DNA of 64,000 nt. Source: Alphaproteobacteria bacterium SO-S41 (lineage in GTDB: Bacteria; Pseudomonadota; Alphaproteobacteria; Micropepsales; Micropepsaceae). Under the pieces are notes generated by a model. It was given only the letters and a program-made list of their open reading frames with translations. It did no database searches and had not been told where the DNA came from. The stretch covers positions 1,488,001 to 1,552,000 of the forward strand of contig AP024629.1 in the NCBI GenBank assembly GCA_019670725.1. Reading direction: 5' to 3'. Below are positions 16,542-24,875 of this stretch, piece by piece. Each line of letters opens with the position of its first letter. Position 1 is the stretch's first letter. The translations under genes were made by a program, and so were the position numbers.

Positions 16542-17054
16542 TTACTGGATGATCTGCCAGGTGCCATCGCGGCTCTGGCAGGCCACGCCTTCGGCAACCT
16601 GACGGCGGCCGTTGATGTAGATTTCCTGCTCGTAGTCGCGGCAGTTACGGCCGCGGCGATCCTGGTAGTAGTCGGCGGGCGTCACATAGCCGTAATTGCC
16701 CGAGCGCTCATTGCGCCACTGAACGCGCTCATAGGGATCGCGATTGAACGCGTCCTCATATGCGTACGAAGCGTAGTACTGGTCGCAGCTGTCGCCACTC
16801 TTCGCGAGCTGGGCACCGGCGACACCGCCAAGGATGACGCCGGCGACGGTGCCGAGGCCGCGTTCGCCCTTGAAGACATTATTGCCGATCACACCGCCGA
16901 CGATGCCACCGATGATGGCGCCTGCGGCTTGGTCGTTGCGGCTGGTCTGGCCACAATCGGAATAGCGCTGCTGGTTGCGGCGCGCTTCTGCGGGGCTGCT
17001 AAGGGCCGTCAGAGCGACAGCGGCGGTAGCAGCCAAGGCGAGGGATTTCAGCAT
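16542..17054 (-). CDS. Glycine-zipper envelope protein (17-kDa surface antigen family)
   Basis: The 170-residue precursor has a signal peptide (about residues 1-24, ending SPAEA) and a glycine-zipper segment, AGAIIGGIVGGVIGNNVF then LGTVAGVILGGVAGAQL, characteristic of the 17-kDa surface antigen/Rickettsia lipoprotein family. The C-terminal part has NCRDYEQEIYINGRRQ and GTWQIIQ, a signature repeated in the paralogue at 17979-18596. It is probably inserted in or attached to the outer membrane or periplasm and contributes to envelope integrity; no enzymatic role is expected. Confidence 0.85.
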   Translation of the reverse strand: MLKSLALAATAAVALTALSSPAEARRNQQRYSDCGQTSRNDQAAGAIIGGIVGGVIGNNVFKGERGLGTVAGVILGGVAGAQLAKSGDSCDQYYASYAYEDAFNRDPYERVQWRNERSGNYGYVTPADYYQDRRGRNCRDYEQEIYINGRRQVAEGVACQSRDGTWQIIQ

Positions 17055-17162
17055 GGTCTTTGTTCCTCTTCATGACGCAGGCGAGCCTGGCTGAGGCGTT
17101 GCCGTGCGCTCTGATGAAAGAACGCGCCGGCGATGAAATGGTTCACCGCCGGCGCACGAACT

Positions 17163-17888
17163 TTATTGCTGGTCGTTATTCCCGCGCGATCCGCGGCGGT
17201 CATGGCCGCGGCCACCTTCGCGGCTTCCGCCGCGATCGCCGCCATCGTCCGAGCGCGTTGCCTCAATGCGCTCCGGCTGGGGACGCGGTGTTTCGACGGC
17301 CGGCGCGGTGTAGGTAGGCGTCGGGTCAGCAGCGCGGCCTTCACGGCGACCGCGATTGCCGTCGCCGCGGTCACGCCCGCCGTCATCACGGCCGCGCCAT
17401 TCGCCGTTGCCGCGGCCATTACCGTCATTGGCGTTGTCGTCACGCCCACCATTGCCGCGGCCGCTGTGGCCACGACCATCGCCGCGTCCATCATTATCGC
17501 GATCGCGACGTCCGTTGTTCCAGCGCCCGTCGCCTCGGCCATCATGGTCGCGGTCGCGATTGTTATCCCAGCGGCCGTCGTGACGATCGCGGTCGCGATA
17601 GTTGTAGTTCACGTTGACGACGGGGCGCGCGTACCAGGTGCCGCTATACCAGTAGCCGCCGTTGCCGAACGTGTAACCGGGATAGGAGTCGTTGTAGTAG
17701 TAATTGCCGCGCTGGTAGTAGCCGTCCGAATAGCTGTAGCCCCAACCGTTGTTGGAATAGCCATCGTCGTAATAGGCGTTGTCGTAATACGGATCGCTGT
17801 AGCCGTAACCGACGCAGCCACCGGTGGCGAGCGTTCCAGCCAGTGCAGCCGCCGTCAAAATCCGCCGCTTCGTCAGCATCGCAGGCAT
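17163..17888 (-). CDS. Putative Tyr- and Arg/Asp/Gly-rich lipoprotein
   Basis: From the ATG at 17888 (AAGGA 5 nt upstream) the 241-residue precursor carries an export signal ending LATGGC, a possible but atypical lipobox (Thr at -3). The mature N-terminus (about residues 20-75) is Tyr-, Asp-, Ser- and Gly-rich; the middle (about 85-170) is a low-complexity array of RD, DGRGDGR and NGR units; the end is Pro/Thr-rich then Gly/Arg-rich. I do not know this protein. Such sequences are often disordered surface proteins. It lies between two glycine-zipper paralogues and may share their envelope role. Confidence 0.7.
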   Translation of the reverse strand: MPAMLTKRRILTAAALAGTLATGGCVGYGYSDPYYDNAYYDDGYSNNGWGYSYSDGYYQRGNYYYNDSYPGYTFGNGGYWYSGTWYARPVVNVNYNYRDRDRHDGRWDNNRDRDHDGRGDGRWNNGRRDRDNDGRGDGRGHSGRGNGGRDDNANDGNGRGNGEWRGRDDGGRDRGDGNRGRREGRAADPTPTYTAPAVETPRPQPERIEATRSDDGGDRGGSREGGRGHDRRGSRGNNDQQ

Positions 17889-17978
17889 CCTCATCCTTAT
17901 GGGCGGCCCTCCGCCCACTCTTCAGATGGCTATACGCGGCGGAAGTTGAATGGTTGCTGAACCGTTAAGCGATCACGA

Positions 17979-18596
17979 TTACTCGACGATGCGCCATGTG
18001 CCGTCGGACTGGCGGCAGGCGGTGCCCGTCGCTTCCTGGCGGCGGCCGTCGATATAGATCTCTTGCGAGAACTCGCGGCAGTCATTGCCGCGATCGTCCT
18101 GATACCAATCCTGCGGCTCGAGCGTGCCGCGGTAGCCGGTGTCGGGATCCTGCCACGCCACGCTCTCGTAGGGCGCGGCGTTGTCGAAGGCGTCGTCGTA
18201 ATAGGTGTTCTGGGCGTAGTACCCGTCCTGCGCGCCGTAATTGTCGTCGGCGTAGTAGCCGCGGTTGTCGTAGGCACCGTCGTCATAGGCCTGGGCGTCG
18301 TAATAGCCCTGATTGTCATAGCTGTTGTCGTAGCGCGCGTTGTTGCAGCCATTGTCCGCGATCGACGCGCCGGCCGCACCACCGAGCAGGACGCCCGCGA
18401 CGGCGCCGAGTGCGCGGTCGTCGCCGCCATTGCCGAACTGGCCGCCGATGACACCGCCGATCACCGCGCCGGCGATGGCGCCGAGCGCCTGGTCACCGCG
18501 ATCGCAGCCGCGGGTCCGGGCTTCGGCCGCGCCGGTCAGCGCCATCAGCGAGAGGGCTGCGGCAGAAAGAGTGAAAAGCTTGAAGACGGTCGACAT
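17979..18596 (-). CDS. Glycine-zipper envelope protein, paralogue with Tyr/Asp-rich insert
   Basis: This 205-residue precursor has a signal peptide (residues 1-26, ending GAAEA) and a glycine-zipper block, LGAIAGAVIGGVIGGQFG then LGAVAGVLLGGAAGASI. Unlike the 170-residue paralogue at 16542-17054 it has a roughly 50-residue Tyr/Asp/Asn/Gly-rich insert before the shared tail DCREFSQEIYIDGRR and GTWRIVE. Duplicated genes with an inserted low-complexity segment suggest surface exposure of that part. Role in the cell envelope is inferred from the family. Confidence 0.82.
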   Translation of the reverse strand: MSTVFKLFTLSAAALSLMALTGAAEARTRGCDRGDQALGAIAGAVIGGVIGGQFGNGGDDRALGAVAGVLLGGAAGASIADNGCNNARYDNSYDNQGYYDAQAYDDGAYDNRGYYADDNYGAQDGYYAQNTYYDDAFDNAAPYESVAWQDPDTGYRGTLEPQDWYQDDRGNDCREFSQEIYIDGRRQEATGTACRQSDGTWRIVE

Positions 18597-18691
18597 CGGT
18601 AGTTCCCCATGGGCGACCGGCCGCCGGGCCGGTCATCGCCATGAGGGGCACCATGAACAGGTTGCGCTGAACGCCGCCTGAACGGTTTGGG

Positions 18692-19774
18692 CTACATCCC
18701 GCCGACGCCGCCGGTCAGTTCCAGGCCGGAAATGTCGATCCCGCCGCCGCCGCCGTCATACGAGCCGACCGCGAGGTCGCGGCTGCCGCCGCCTGCCGCA
18801 GCGAGCTGGCGTTCGCGCGCAGGGCTCATGGAGCGTTTGGGCGCGCACATGAGTTCGCCTTCGCCCGAGCGCACCAGCGCGTCGCCGCCGTCGCAGTCCT
18901 TGTACGAGCTGCCGTCGGCGGTGCGGACCGCGCCGCGGATGGTCACGGCGTCGCTGGGATAGGAGACGCGCAGCATCTGGTCGCCGGCGCAGCGGAAGAC
19001 CTCGCCGTCATAGGTCTCATCGCCATTGGTCTCGACAGCGATCGCCTCGTGCTCGTTGCCCTTGCCGTCGAGACAGACCGCGCTGAAGGTCTCGTTGCGG
19101 GCCTGGTAGGTGACGTTCAGCTTGCCGAGTTCGCTCTTCTCGACGCGTTCCATGACGACCACGCTGGCGCTGCGGCGATAGACGACGACCGTACGGGTGC
19201 GCTCGTAGGGGACGTAGCGGACGATTTCCTTGGGCGGCTTGCCTTCGTGGGGCGGCTTCATCGGCTTGTCGTGGTGCGGCGGCTTGCCCTTGTCGCCGTG
19301 ATCCTTGCCGGGCTTGTCCTTGCCGCCGTGGTCGTAGCCGCCTTTGCCGCCCTTATCGTGGCCGCCCTTGCCGCCCTTCCCGACGCCGCCTTCGTCGCCC
19401 TCACCATAGCCGCTATAGCCACCGGCGACCTCGTCGCCCAACGGACCGTCGGCATAGACCGGGTCGCCCGCCATCGAGGTGGGGCGGCCCTGGCCGCCGC
19501 CTGCGCGCACGGAATACTCGGCCGCCCAGAAGCCGGTGCCGAAAAGATTCGAGCCACCGCCCGAATAGGGCTGGCCGTAATAGAAGCCGTAGCTGGGGCC
19601 GGGGCTCGGCAGGGGGATCGCGGTGCCGCGGCCGTCGCCCCAGGCGCCCTTGCCGAAGACATTGCCCTCGTTCGTGTAGGGCTGGTCGAAGCCGCCCATG
19701 GCGTCCTGGGCGAGGGCGGAGCCGGCCATCCCGAGAGATGCAACCAGTGAGAGAGCAAAGGGGGCGATGCGCAT
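18692..19774 (-). CDS. Secreted protein with Lys/Gly/His-rich low-complexity core
   Basis: Starting at the ATG at 19774 (360 residues), a signal peptide (ending GSALAQ) is followed by a Gly/Pro/Ser/Tyr-rich region, a KGG/GGHDKGG/HGGKDKPG low-complexity tract (about residues 115-180), then a folded-looking part with RYVPYERTRTVVVYRR and two or more Cys (for example AVCLDG, FRCAGDQ, DCDGG). The tract is strongly basic with many His, which could bind metal or polyanionic matrix; that is speculation. No family is recognised. It is transcribed away from the palindrome at 19845-19861. Confidence 0.7.
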   Translation of the reverse strand: MRIAPFALSLVASLGMAGSALAQDAMGGFDQPYTNEGNVFGKGAWGDGRGTAIPLPSPGPSYGFYYGQPYSGGGSNLFGTGFWAAEYSVRAGGGQGRPTSMAGDPVYADGPLGDEVAGGYSGYGEGDEGGVGKGGKGGHDKGGKGGYDHGGKDKPGKDHGDKGKPPHHDKPMKPPHEGKPPKEIVRYVPYERTRTVVVYRRSASVVVMERVEKSELGKLNVTYQARNETFSAVCLDGKGNEHEAIAVETNGDETYDGEVFRCAGDQMLRVSYPSDAVTIRGAVRTADGSSYKDCDGGDALVRSGEGELMCAPKRSMSPARERQLAAAGGGSRDLAVGSYDGGGGGIDISGLELTGGVGGM

Positions 19775-19844
19775 GAGGTCCCGTCTTTCTTGGCAAAGCG
19801 TGCCGCAATGGGACAGTAACCGATCGAAACACGGGGTCGCGCTA

Positions 19845-19861
19845 AACCTTTGGCAAAGGTT
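19845..19861. promoter_or_regulatory. 17-bp perfect palindrome AACCTTTG-G-CAAAGGTT
   Basis: This perfect inverted repeat with one central base lies 71 bp upstream of the leftward secreted-protein gene (start 19774) and about 164 bp upstream of the rightward PAS gene. Its length and symmetry suit an operator for a dimeric regulator. No matching regulator can be named. Confidence 0.5.
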
Positions 19862-20024
19862 AATCCGAGAGACGGCACAAAAGCGCTGGCCATGCGCCGC
19901 TAAATCACTGAATTTGCAGCGATTGCCGCATCGCGCTGCCGAACATTCGATGGCACGCGGCGTGCTCTTCAGACTTTGAAGCATGCACTGATGGCCACAA
20001 GGCCGGTGGGAGACATGCCTGACA

Positions 20025-20675
20025 ATGATGGGGCTGCAGATGCGTCAGACAGCGGCGAAGGCGATTCTCTCTTACTGGCAGGCCATCGCGCCCGAAGCCG
20101 GCGGCGCGCCCGCCCATGCGACTGTCGAGCCGCGCGCCCTGAAGGCGCAACTGCCGGACCTCTTCCTCGTCGAGCGGCTGGACCGCGCCGTCTTTGCGTT
20201 CCGCCTGGCGGGAACGCGCCTCTGCGCCCGCTATGGCCGCGAACTGCGCGACCATGACTTCGTGCGGCTGTGGCCGGCGGCCCAGCAGGGCGAAATCCTG
20301 GCGCAGCTCAATCGGTGCCTTCAGACGGCGCAGCCCGTGATGTTGCGCGGCGTGGCGGCGACGCTGGACGGCAAGCCGGTCGGTTTCGAGATCGTGCTGA
20401 TGCCGCTGACCGACGCCGAAGGCCGTGCGACCCGCGTGCTCGGCGCGATGCTGACGGATGACGACAAGGCGCTGCGCGACGGCGCGATCCTGATTTCGCA
20501 GCGGCTGGAAAATTCGAGCGACGCCGCGGACTATGAACGCGCTCTCGAAGACGCGTCATCGGCGGCGTTCTCGAAGGCGCGCGAAACGAAGGTCTCGTTC
20601 CTGCGCGTCGTGGACGGATTGAAGGACGAGCGCGTCGCCGCCAAGGCGCCGGGCCAGACGCTGGCGGCGGGCTGA
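20025..20675 (+). CDS. PAS-domain protein (PAS_5 family)
   Basis: The 216-residue protein has one PAS_5-type domain (about residues 15-150: ILSYWQAIAP, LFLVERLDRAVFAFRLAGTRLCARYGREL, then the MPLTDAEGRATRVLGAML strand) and a poorly conserved tail without a kinase, cyclase or receiver domain. In Caulobacter, single-PAS_5 proteins such as MopJ act in localisation and cell-cycle signalling, but that role is not shown here. An upstream GGGAGA is 12 nt from the first ATG; the start could also be the second ATG three bases later. Confidence 0.82.
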   Translation: MMGLQMRQTAAKAILSYWQAIAPEAGGAPAHATVEPRALKAQLPDLFLVERLDRAVFAFRLAGTRLCARYGRELRDHDFVRLWPAAQQGEILAQLNRCLQTAQPVMLRGVAATLDGKPVGFEIVLMPLTDAEGRATRVLGAMLTDDDKALRDGAILISQRLENSSDAADYERALEDASSAAFSKARETKVSFLRVVDGLKDERVAAKAPGQTLAAG

Positions 20676-20679
20676 TCCA

Positions 20680-20973
20680 TCAGGGGCCGACGGCGGACCC
20701 GTTGATCTGGTCCGCCGTGACATCGCCCATCCGGTTCACGCGATCGGTCTCGATCCGGCGGGCTTCGTCCTTCTTGATCTTCTCGGCCTCGAAGGTGCGC
20801 ACGCTTTCCGCATAACGGTCATAGGCGATCACGTCGTCGGCGCGCTGTTCGACGCAGCGGTCGACGGGGAAGCGCGCGATGTCACTGCACCAGGCGCCGA
20901 AGTCGAGTTCGTCCTGGGCGAGCGCGGGGCCGGCGAGGGCCAAGGCAAAAGCGGCAATCAGATACGGTTTCAT
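20680..20973 (-). CDS. Small secreted protein of unknown function
   Basis: This 97-residue precursor has a signal peptide (residues 1-19, ending ALAQ) and a mature part of about 78 residues with two Cys (AWCSDIAR and DRCVEQR) that may form a disulfide, followed by a highly charged helix (SVRTFEAEKIKKDEARRIETDRV). I do not recognise a family. It ends 5 bp after the PAS gene stop on the opposite strand and starts 18 bp after the GMC oxidoreductase gene ends, reading in the same direction as it. Confidence 0.65.
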   Translation of the reverse strand: MKPYLIAAFALALAGPALAQDELDFGAWCSDIARFPVDRCVEQRADDVIAYDRYAESVRTFEAEKIKKDEARRIETDRVNRMGDVTADQINGSAVGP

Positions 20974-20990
20974 CGTTCTATTCCTGGTTC

Positions 20991-22658
20991 CTAGGCGGCC
21001 ACAGCGTCGGGCCGGTCCTCGGCAACCTTCACGTGTTGGGGCGGCAGCGCCGGACGCCCCAGAATCATGTCCGACGCCTTTTCGGCGATCATGATGGTCG
21101 GGGCGTTGGTGTTGCCGCCCACCAATGTGGGCATCACCGACGCATCGACAACCCGCAGACCCTCGATACCGCGAACCCGGAGCTGGGCGTCGACGACCGC
21201 CATGTCGTCCGTGCCCATCTTGGCCGTGCCGACCGGGTGGTAGATCGTCTCCGCCGAGCGTGCGACCCAGGCATCGATCTCCGCATCCGACTGAACGTGC
21301 GCCCCCGGCGCGAGTTCCGGACCGCGGAAGGGATCGAAGGACGGCTGGGCGAAAATCTTACGGGCAATCCGCACGCCCTCGCGCAGCGCAGCGCGGTCGC
21401 TTTCGACGGCGAGGTAGTTCGGCTGGATCAGCGGCTGGCTGAAGGGATCGGTGTTCTTCAGCGCGATATAGCCCTTCGAGGCCGGCCGCAGCTGGCACAC
21501 ATGCAGCGTGAAGCCGTGGCGGTCGGCCTTCTTGCGGCCGTGGTCGGTCATCAGCGCGTTGACGAAATGGAGCTGGAGATCGGGGATTTCGAGATCCGGC
21601 CGGCTCTTCAGGAAGCCGCCGCTCTCAAGTCCGTTCTGGCTGCCGATGCCCTTGCCGGTCGTCATGTATTGCAGGCCGGTCTTGAGCTGGTTCCAGGGGC
21701 TGGCGACCTGGGAATAGAGCGTGATCGGCTGGGTCGACTCGTACTGGATCATCACGTCGAGATGATCCTGGAGGTTCTGGCCGACGCCCGGCAGGTTCGC
21801 CTGAACGGGGATGCCGAACTTCTCGAGATAGTCTTTCGGGCCGATGCCGGAGAGCAGTAGGGTCTGCGGCGTGTTCACGGCGCCGCCGGACAGGATGACC
21901 TCGCGGGCGGCGAGGGCAGTGACGCGGTTCTTGCCTTGCGCGTATTCGACGCCGGTTGCCTTGCCGTTCTCGATGATGATGCGCGTGGTAAGCGCGCCGA
22001 CCTCGACGGTGAGGTTGGGTCGGGCGAGCACGGGGGTCAGATAGCCCGCTGCGGCGCTCCAGCGTTTGCCGTTGTGGATATTGAGCTGGTAGGGGCCGAC
22101 GCCCTCCTGGGCGAAGCCGTTGAAGTCGTCGGTCGTCGCGTGGCCGGCCTCGCGACCGGCGGCGATGAGGGTGCGGAAGATCGGGTGGCGCGACTTGGCG
22201 TTGCCGATCTTCAGTGGGCCGTCGCCGCCGTGGAAATCGTCGGCGCCGTTCTCGTTCGTCTCGGCGCGCTTGAAGTAGGGCAGGACGTCGGCGAAGCCCC
22301 AGCCTTCGAGGCCGAGCTGGCGCCACATGTCATAGTCGCGGGCATGGCCGCGGATATAGATCATCCCGTTCATCGAGGATGACCCGCCCAGCACCTTGCC
22401 ACGCGGCCAATAGAGGCGGCGGTTCTTCAGGTGCGTCTGGCCCTCGGTGTCGTAGTACCAGTTGAACTTGGTCCGCCGCGACAGCAGCGCGCCGACCCCG
22501 GCGGGCATGTGGATAAGGACCGACTTGTCCTTGGGACCGGCCTCAAGCAGCAGGACCTTGTTGGCGGGGTCCTCGGAGAGGCGGTTCGCCAAAACACAGC
22601 CCGCCGAACCGGCGCCGACAATGATGTAGTCGAAGGTCTGTTGAGAAGAAGCGGCCAT
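20991..22658 (-). CDS. GMC-family oxidoreductase (choline/alcohol dehydrogenase-like)
   Basis: From the ATG at 22658 the 555-residue protein has the FAD-binding dinucleotide motif VGAGSAGCVLANRLSE, the GMC signature segments RGKVLGGSSSMNGMIYIRG and GAVNTPQTLLLSGIGP, and the active-site His in YHPVGTAKMG with Asn in VGGNTNAPT. GMC enzymes oxidise alcohol groups with FAD; this one is close in layout to choline dehydrogenase and aliphatic alcohol dehydrogenases, but no betaine gene is nearby, so the substrate stays open. Longer in-frame starts upstream are less likely because the FAD motif would be unusually far in. Confidence 0.92.
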   Translation of the reverse strand: MAASSQQTFDYIIVGAGSAGCVLANRLSEDPANKVLLLEAGPKDKSVLIHMPAGVGALLSRRTKFNWYYDTEGQTHLKNRRLYWPRGKVLGGSSSMNGMIYIRGHARDYDMWRQLGLEGWGFADVLPYFKRAETNENGADDFHGGDGPLKIGNAKSRHPIFRTLIAAGREAGHATTDDFNGFAQEGVGPYQLNIHNGKRWSAAAGYLTPVLARPNLTVEVGALTTRIIIENGKATGVEYAQGKNRVTALAAREVILSGGAVNTPQTLLLSGIGPKDYLEKFGIPVQANLPGVGQNLQDHLDVMIQYESTQPITLYSQVASPWNQLKTGLQYMTTGKGIGSQNGLESGGFLKSRPDLEIPDLQLHFVNALMTDHGRKKADRHGFTLHVCQLRPASKGYIALKNTDPFSQPLIQPNYLAVESDRAALREGVRIARKIFAQPSFDPFRGPELAPGAHVQSDAEIDAWVARSAETIYHPVGTAKMGTDDMAVVDAQLRVRGIEGLRVVDASVMPTLVGGNTNAPTIMIAEKASDMILGRPALPPQHVKVAEDRPDAVAA

Positions 22659-22865
22659 TTTCGAGCGTTCCGCAAAGGGACCAAAGTCGATCGGAAGATG
22701 ATTTAGGCGGTCGCGGGGTGGGCGTCTACTGGACGTTTTCGCGCCGCGTTGGCCGATAATCCCGGCAATCGATCCGAGCACGGCCCGGGTTGCCGCAGCG
22801 GCTTCGCATGGCTGAATCGAAAATCAGGCCAACCAGATCAGCCTGTGTGCGTCCTTGGAGACTCG

Positions 22866-23690
22866 ATGCAGGTGCTCTACTTAGGCGGCATCTTTAGCCA
22901 AGACATGAAGGCCGATATGACCGTCAAGAACGTCCAGCTCGCCGGCCAGCAGCGGACTCTGTTTGGGCTAAGTGCTGAAGATACCTATTTTTCGAATATC
23001 AACGATGGCAGTTACCAGAACCTCGCGGAACTCGCCGCCCAGATTCTTCCGGAGAACGCCATCTCATGGGACATCGGGGCGAATATCGGCGTGACCTGCT
23101 TGGTGCTCGCGGCTGTGCGCCCCGCGGGACGCATTGCCGCCGTCGAAGCGGGAAACAGGAATTTCGCCGTTCTCGAGCGAAACATTTCGGAAAACAACGT
23201 CGGGGGCGTCGTTACGCCCTTCAATGTCGCGATCGGCGCCAGCGACGGGGACGTTCGATTTACGGACGCATCCGCTTACGGGTTCATCTCCAGCGAGGGC
23301 GACCCCACGCGTCAGGTTTCGCCGGCCACGCTTTTCAAGGAGTTCGGCGCCGATCGCCTCGACTTCGTGAAGATCGATATCGAAGGGTTCGAGTTTCCCT
23401 TTTTGAGGGCAGGTCTCGACCTCTTCAAAACGCACGGCACGGTTATCTATATGGAGTTCAACGCCTGGTGCCTGCTGGCGAATTCGAAGGAAGATCCGTT
23501 CGCCTTCATGGAATGGATCGTCGAAAATTTCGCCTACACCTATCTGATGGACCGGCATACCTCAGCCTATCGGCGGTTTTCAAAAGCGGATGTCCGGCAG
23601 GTTCTGCATGAGATCATCGTGGAAAGCGGCACGCTGAGGGATTTGTTGATCTGTACGGAGCCGGGCAGGATCCCGGCGCCCCCGGCTTGA
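22866..23690 (+). CDS. FkbM-family methyltransferase
   Basis: The ATG at 22866 (GGAG upstream) gives 274 residues. The SAM motif WDIGANIGVTCLVLA is followed by AAVEAGNRNFAVLERNI and then FVKIDIEGFEFPFLRAGLDL, the FkbM signature. These enzymes O-methylate sugars or other hydroxyls, and many sit in glycan clusters. It marks the left end of the surface-glycan region. It is diverged from the two mutually similar FkbM genes at 23738-24595 and 52126-52893, and lacks their shared C-terminal segment with VVDRLSG. Confidence 0.85.
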   Translation: MQVLYLGGIFSQDMKADMTVKNVQLAGQQRTLFGLSAEDTYFSNINDGSYQNLAELAAQILPENAISWDIGANIGVTCLVLAAVRPAGRIAAVEAGNRNFAVLERNISENNVGGVVTPFNVAIGASDGDVRFTDASAYGFISSEGDPTRQVSPATLFKEFGADRLDFVKIDIEGFEFPFLRAGLDLFKTHGTVIYMEFNAWCLLANSKEDPFAFMEWIVENFAYTYLMDRHTSAYRRFSKADVRQVLHEIIVESGTLRDLLICTEPGRIPAPPA

Positions 23691-23737
23691 TGGAGATCTC
23701 CAAGCAGGTTTTTGCAGGATCAAGCTGTTCTGCTTGG

Positions 23738-24595
23738 TCAGGTACCGCGTCTCAGCGTCCGGCGTAGCCATCGCGAGAAGCTGCCAGAGAGCGCTTCTTG
23801 CGGAGGCGGCAAGGGCGCGAGGGGCCGTGAGGCCGGCAGGTTTACCAGATCGAAGACATCCCAGTGCGAGGTGATCATCGCGCGCAGCCCGGCTTCGGCC
23901 GCCGCCCCGCGTCCGATCGGAAGGCGATCGCCCGAAAGCCGGTCGACAACATAGAGATCGCCAAGGTGGTTTGAGGCCGCCTCAAGGAAATCGCGCAGTT
24001 CGATGTTCGAGCGCACGAGGGCGCTGGGATTGCACTCGAAGAAAACGATGGGGTCGTTGGCGCGGATGGTTTCCCGGGCACCGTCAAGGACGGCGAGTTC
24101 ATAGCCTTCAACGTCGATCTTGATCATGTCGATGGCCGCGATGCCTTGAGCGGCGGCAAATGCATCGAGAGTCACACCAGCGACCTCGTAGGCGTCGTCG
24201 CCCGTACCGACGGCGCTGCCGGCCAGGAAATCTTCGTCATCCCTGAAGGAAAGCGAGCCGTTCGTGTCGCCGGCCGCGAGGCAATGAACATGAACGCTAT
24301 CGGAGAGCCCGTTGTGCGAGATGTTGCGCTCCAGCAGGGTGAAGGTCTGCCGGCTTGGCTCGAACGCATGCACGATGGCGGCGGGAACCAGGTCGTGGAT
24401 GCAGAAGCTCGCGAGACCGATATTGGCGCCGACATCCAAGATGGAATTGATCGGGCGTTCGAGGCGCGCCTTGGAGAGAAATAGATAGAGCGCGGAGAGA
24501 TCATGTTGCGGCAGCATCGCGAAGTAACGATCGCGGCGCGAGCCGAAGACATCGTATTCCTTCAGGAAGCCGATGCGGCTTTTTTCGATGTCCAT
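23738..24595 (-). CDS. FkbM-family methyltransferase (paralogue of 52126-52893)
   Basis: The 285-residue protein has the SAM motif ILDVGANIGLASFCIHDL and the FkbM signature MIKIDVEGYELAVLDGA. It aligns nearly end to end with the product of 52126-52893, for example EYDVFGSRRDRYFAMLPQHDLSALY against EFEVFGSAEDRYFNQLPAHDLSALF, and both end with WDVFDLVN. The extra 30-residue basic tail (SFSRWLRRTLRRGT) is missing in the other copy. The substrate is probably a sugar in surface glycan; no direct evidence for which one. Confidence 0.85.
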   Translation of the reverse strand: MDIEKSRIGFLKEYDVFGSRRDRYFAMLPQHDLSALYLFLSKARLERPINSILDVGANIGLASFCIHDLVPAAIVHAFEPSRQTFTLLERNISHNGLSDSVHVHCLAAGDTNGSLSFRDDEDFLAGSAVGTGDDAYEVAGVTLDAFAAAQGIAAIDMIKIDVEGYELAVLDGARETIRANDPIVFFECNPSALVRSNIELRDFLEAASNHLGDLYVVDRLSGDRLPIGRGAAAEAGLRAMITSHWDVFDLVNLPASRPLAPLPPPQEALSGSFSRWLRRTLRRGT

Positions 24596-24875
24596 CGTAG
24601 AACCTGCCGCACTCTATGCAAGATTTTAGACCTGATGCGCCGGCCCTGCAATTTCCCGCAAGTTCGGCAATCCACCTCAAAGACGCAGCCGCGGCACTTG
24701 CCTGAAGGCCTAGCGTAAGCGGTTAGCGCGGCGGGAGAACAGTGGCTTAGGCCGGCCTCGTCAACCAGACATTTTATGATTGAAGGGCGAAGAAGGCGGC
24801 GCGCAGTTCAATCTGGTCGGCGATAGATAGAATCCATCGACCAAGTAACTTCTCGGATCAGCCTCTTCCGGGTGC

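Noticed and set aside
17048-17545. Ala/Thr-rich minus-strand frame opposite or beside the envelope genes
   Set aside because: Its composition follows from frame-shifted reading of the repetitive gene at 17163-17888.
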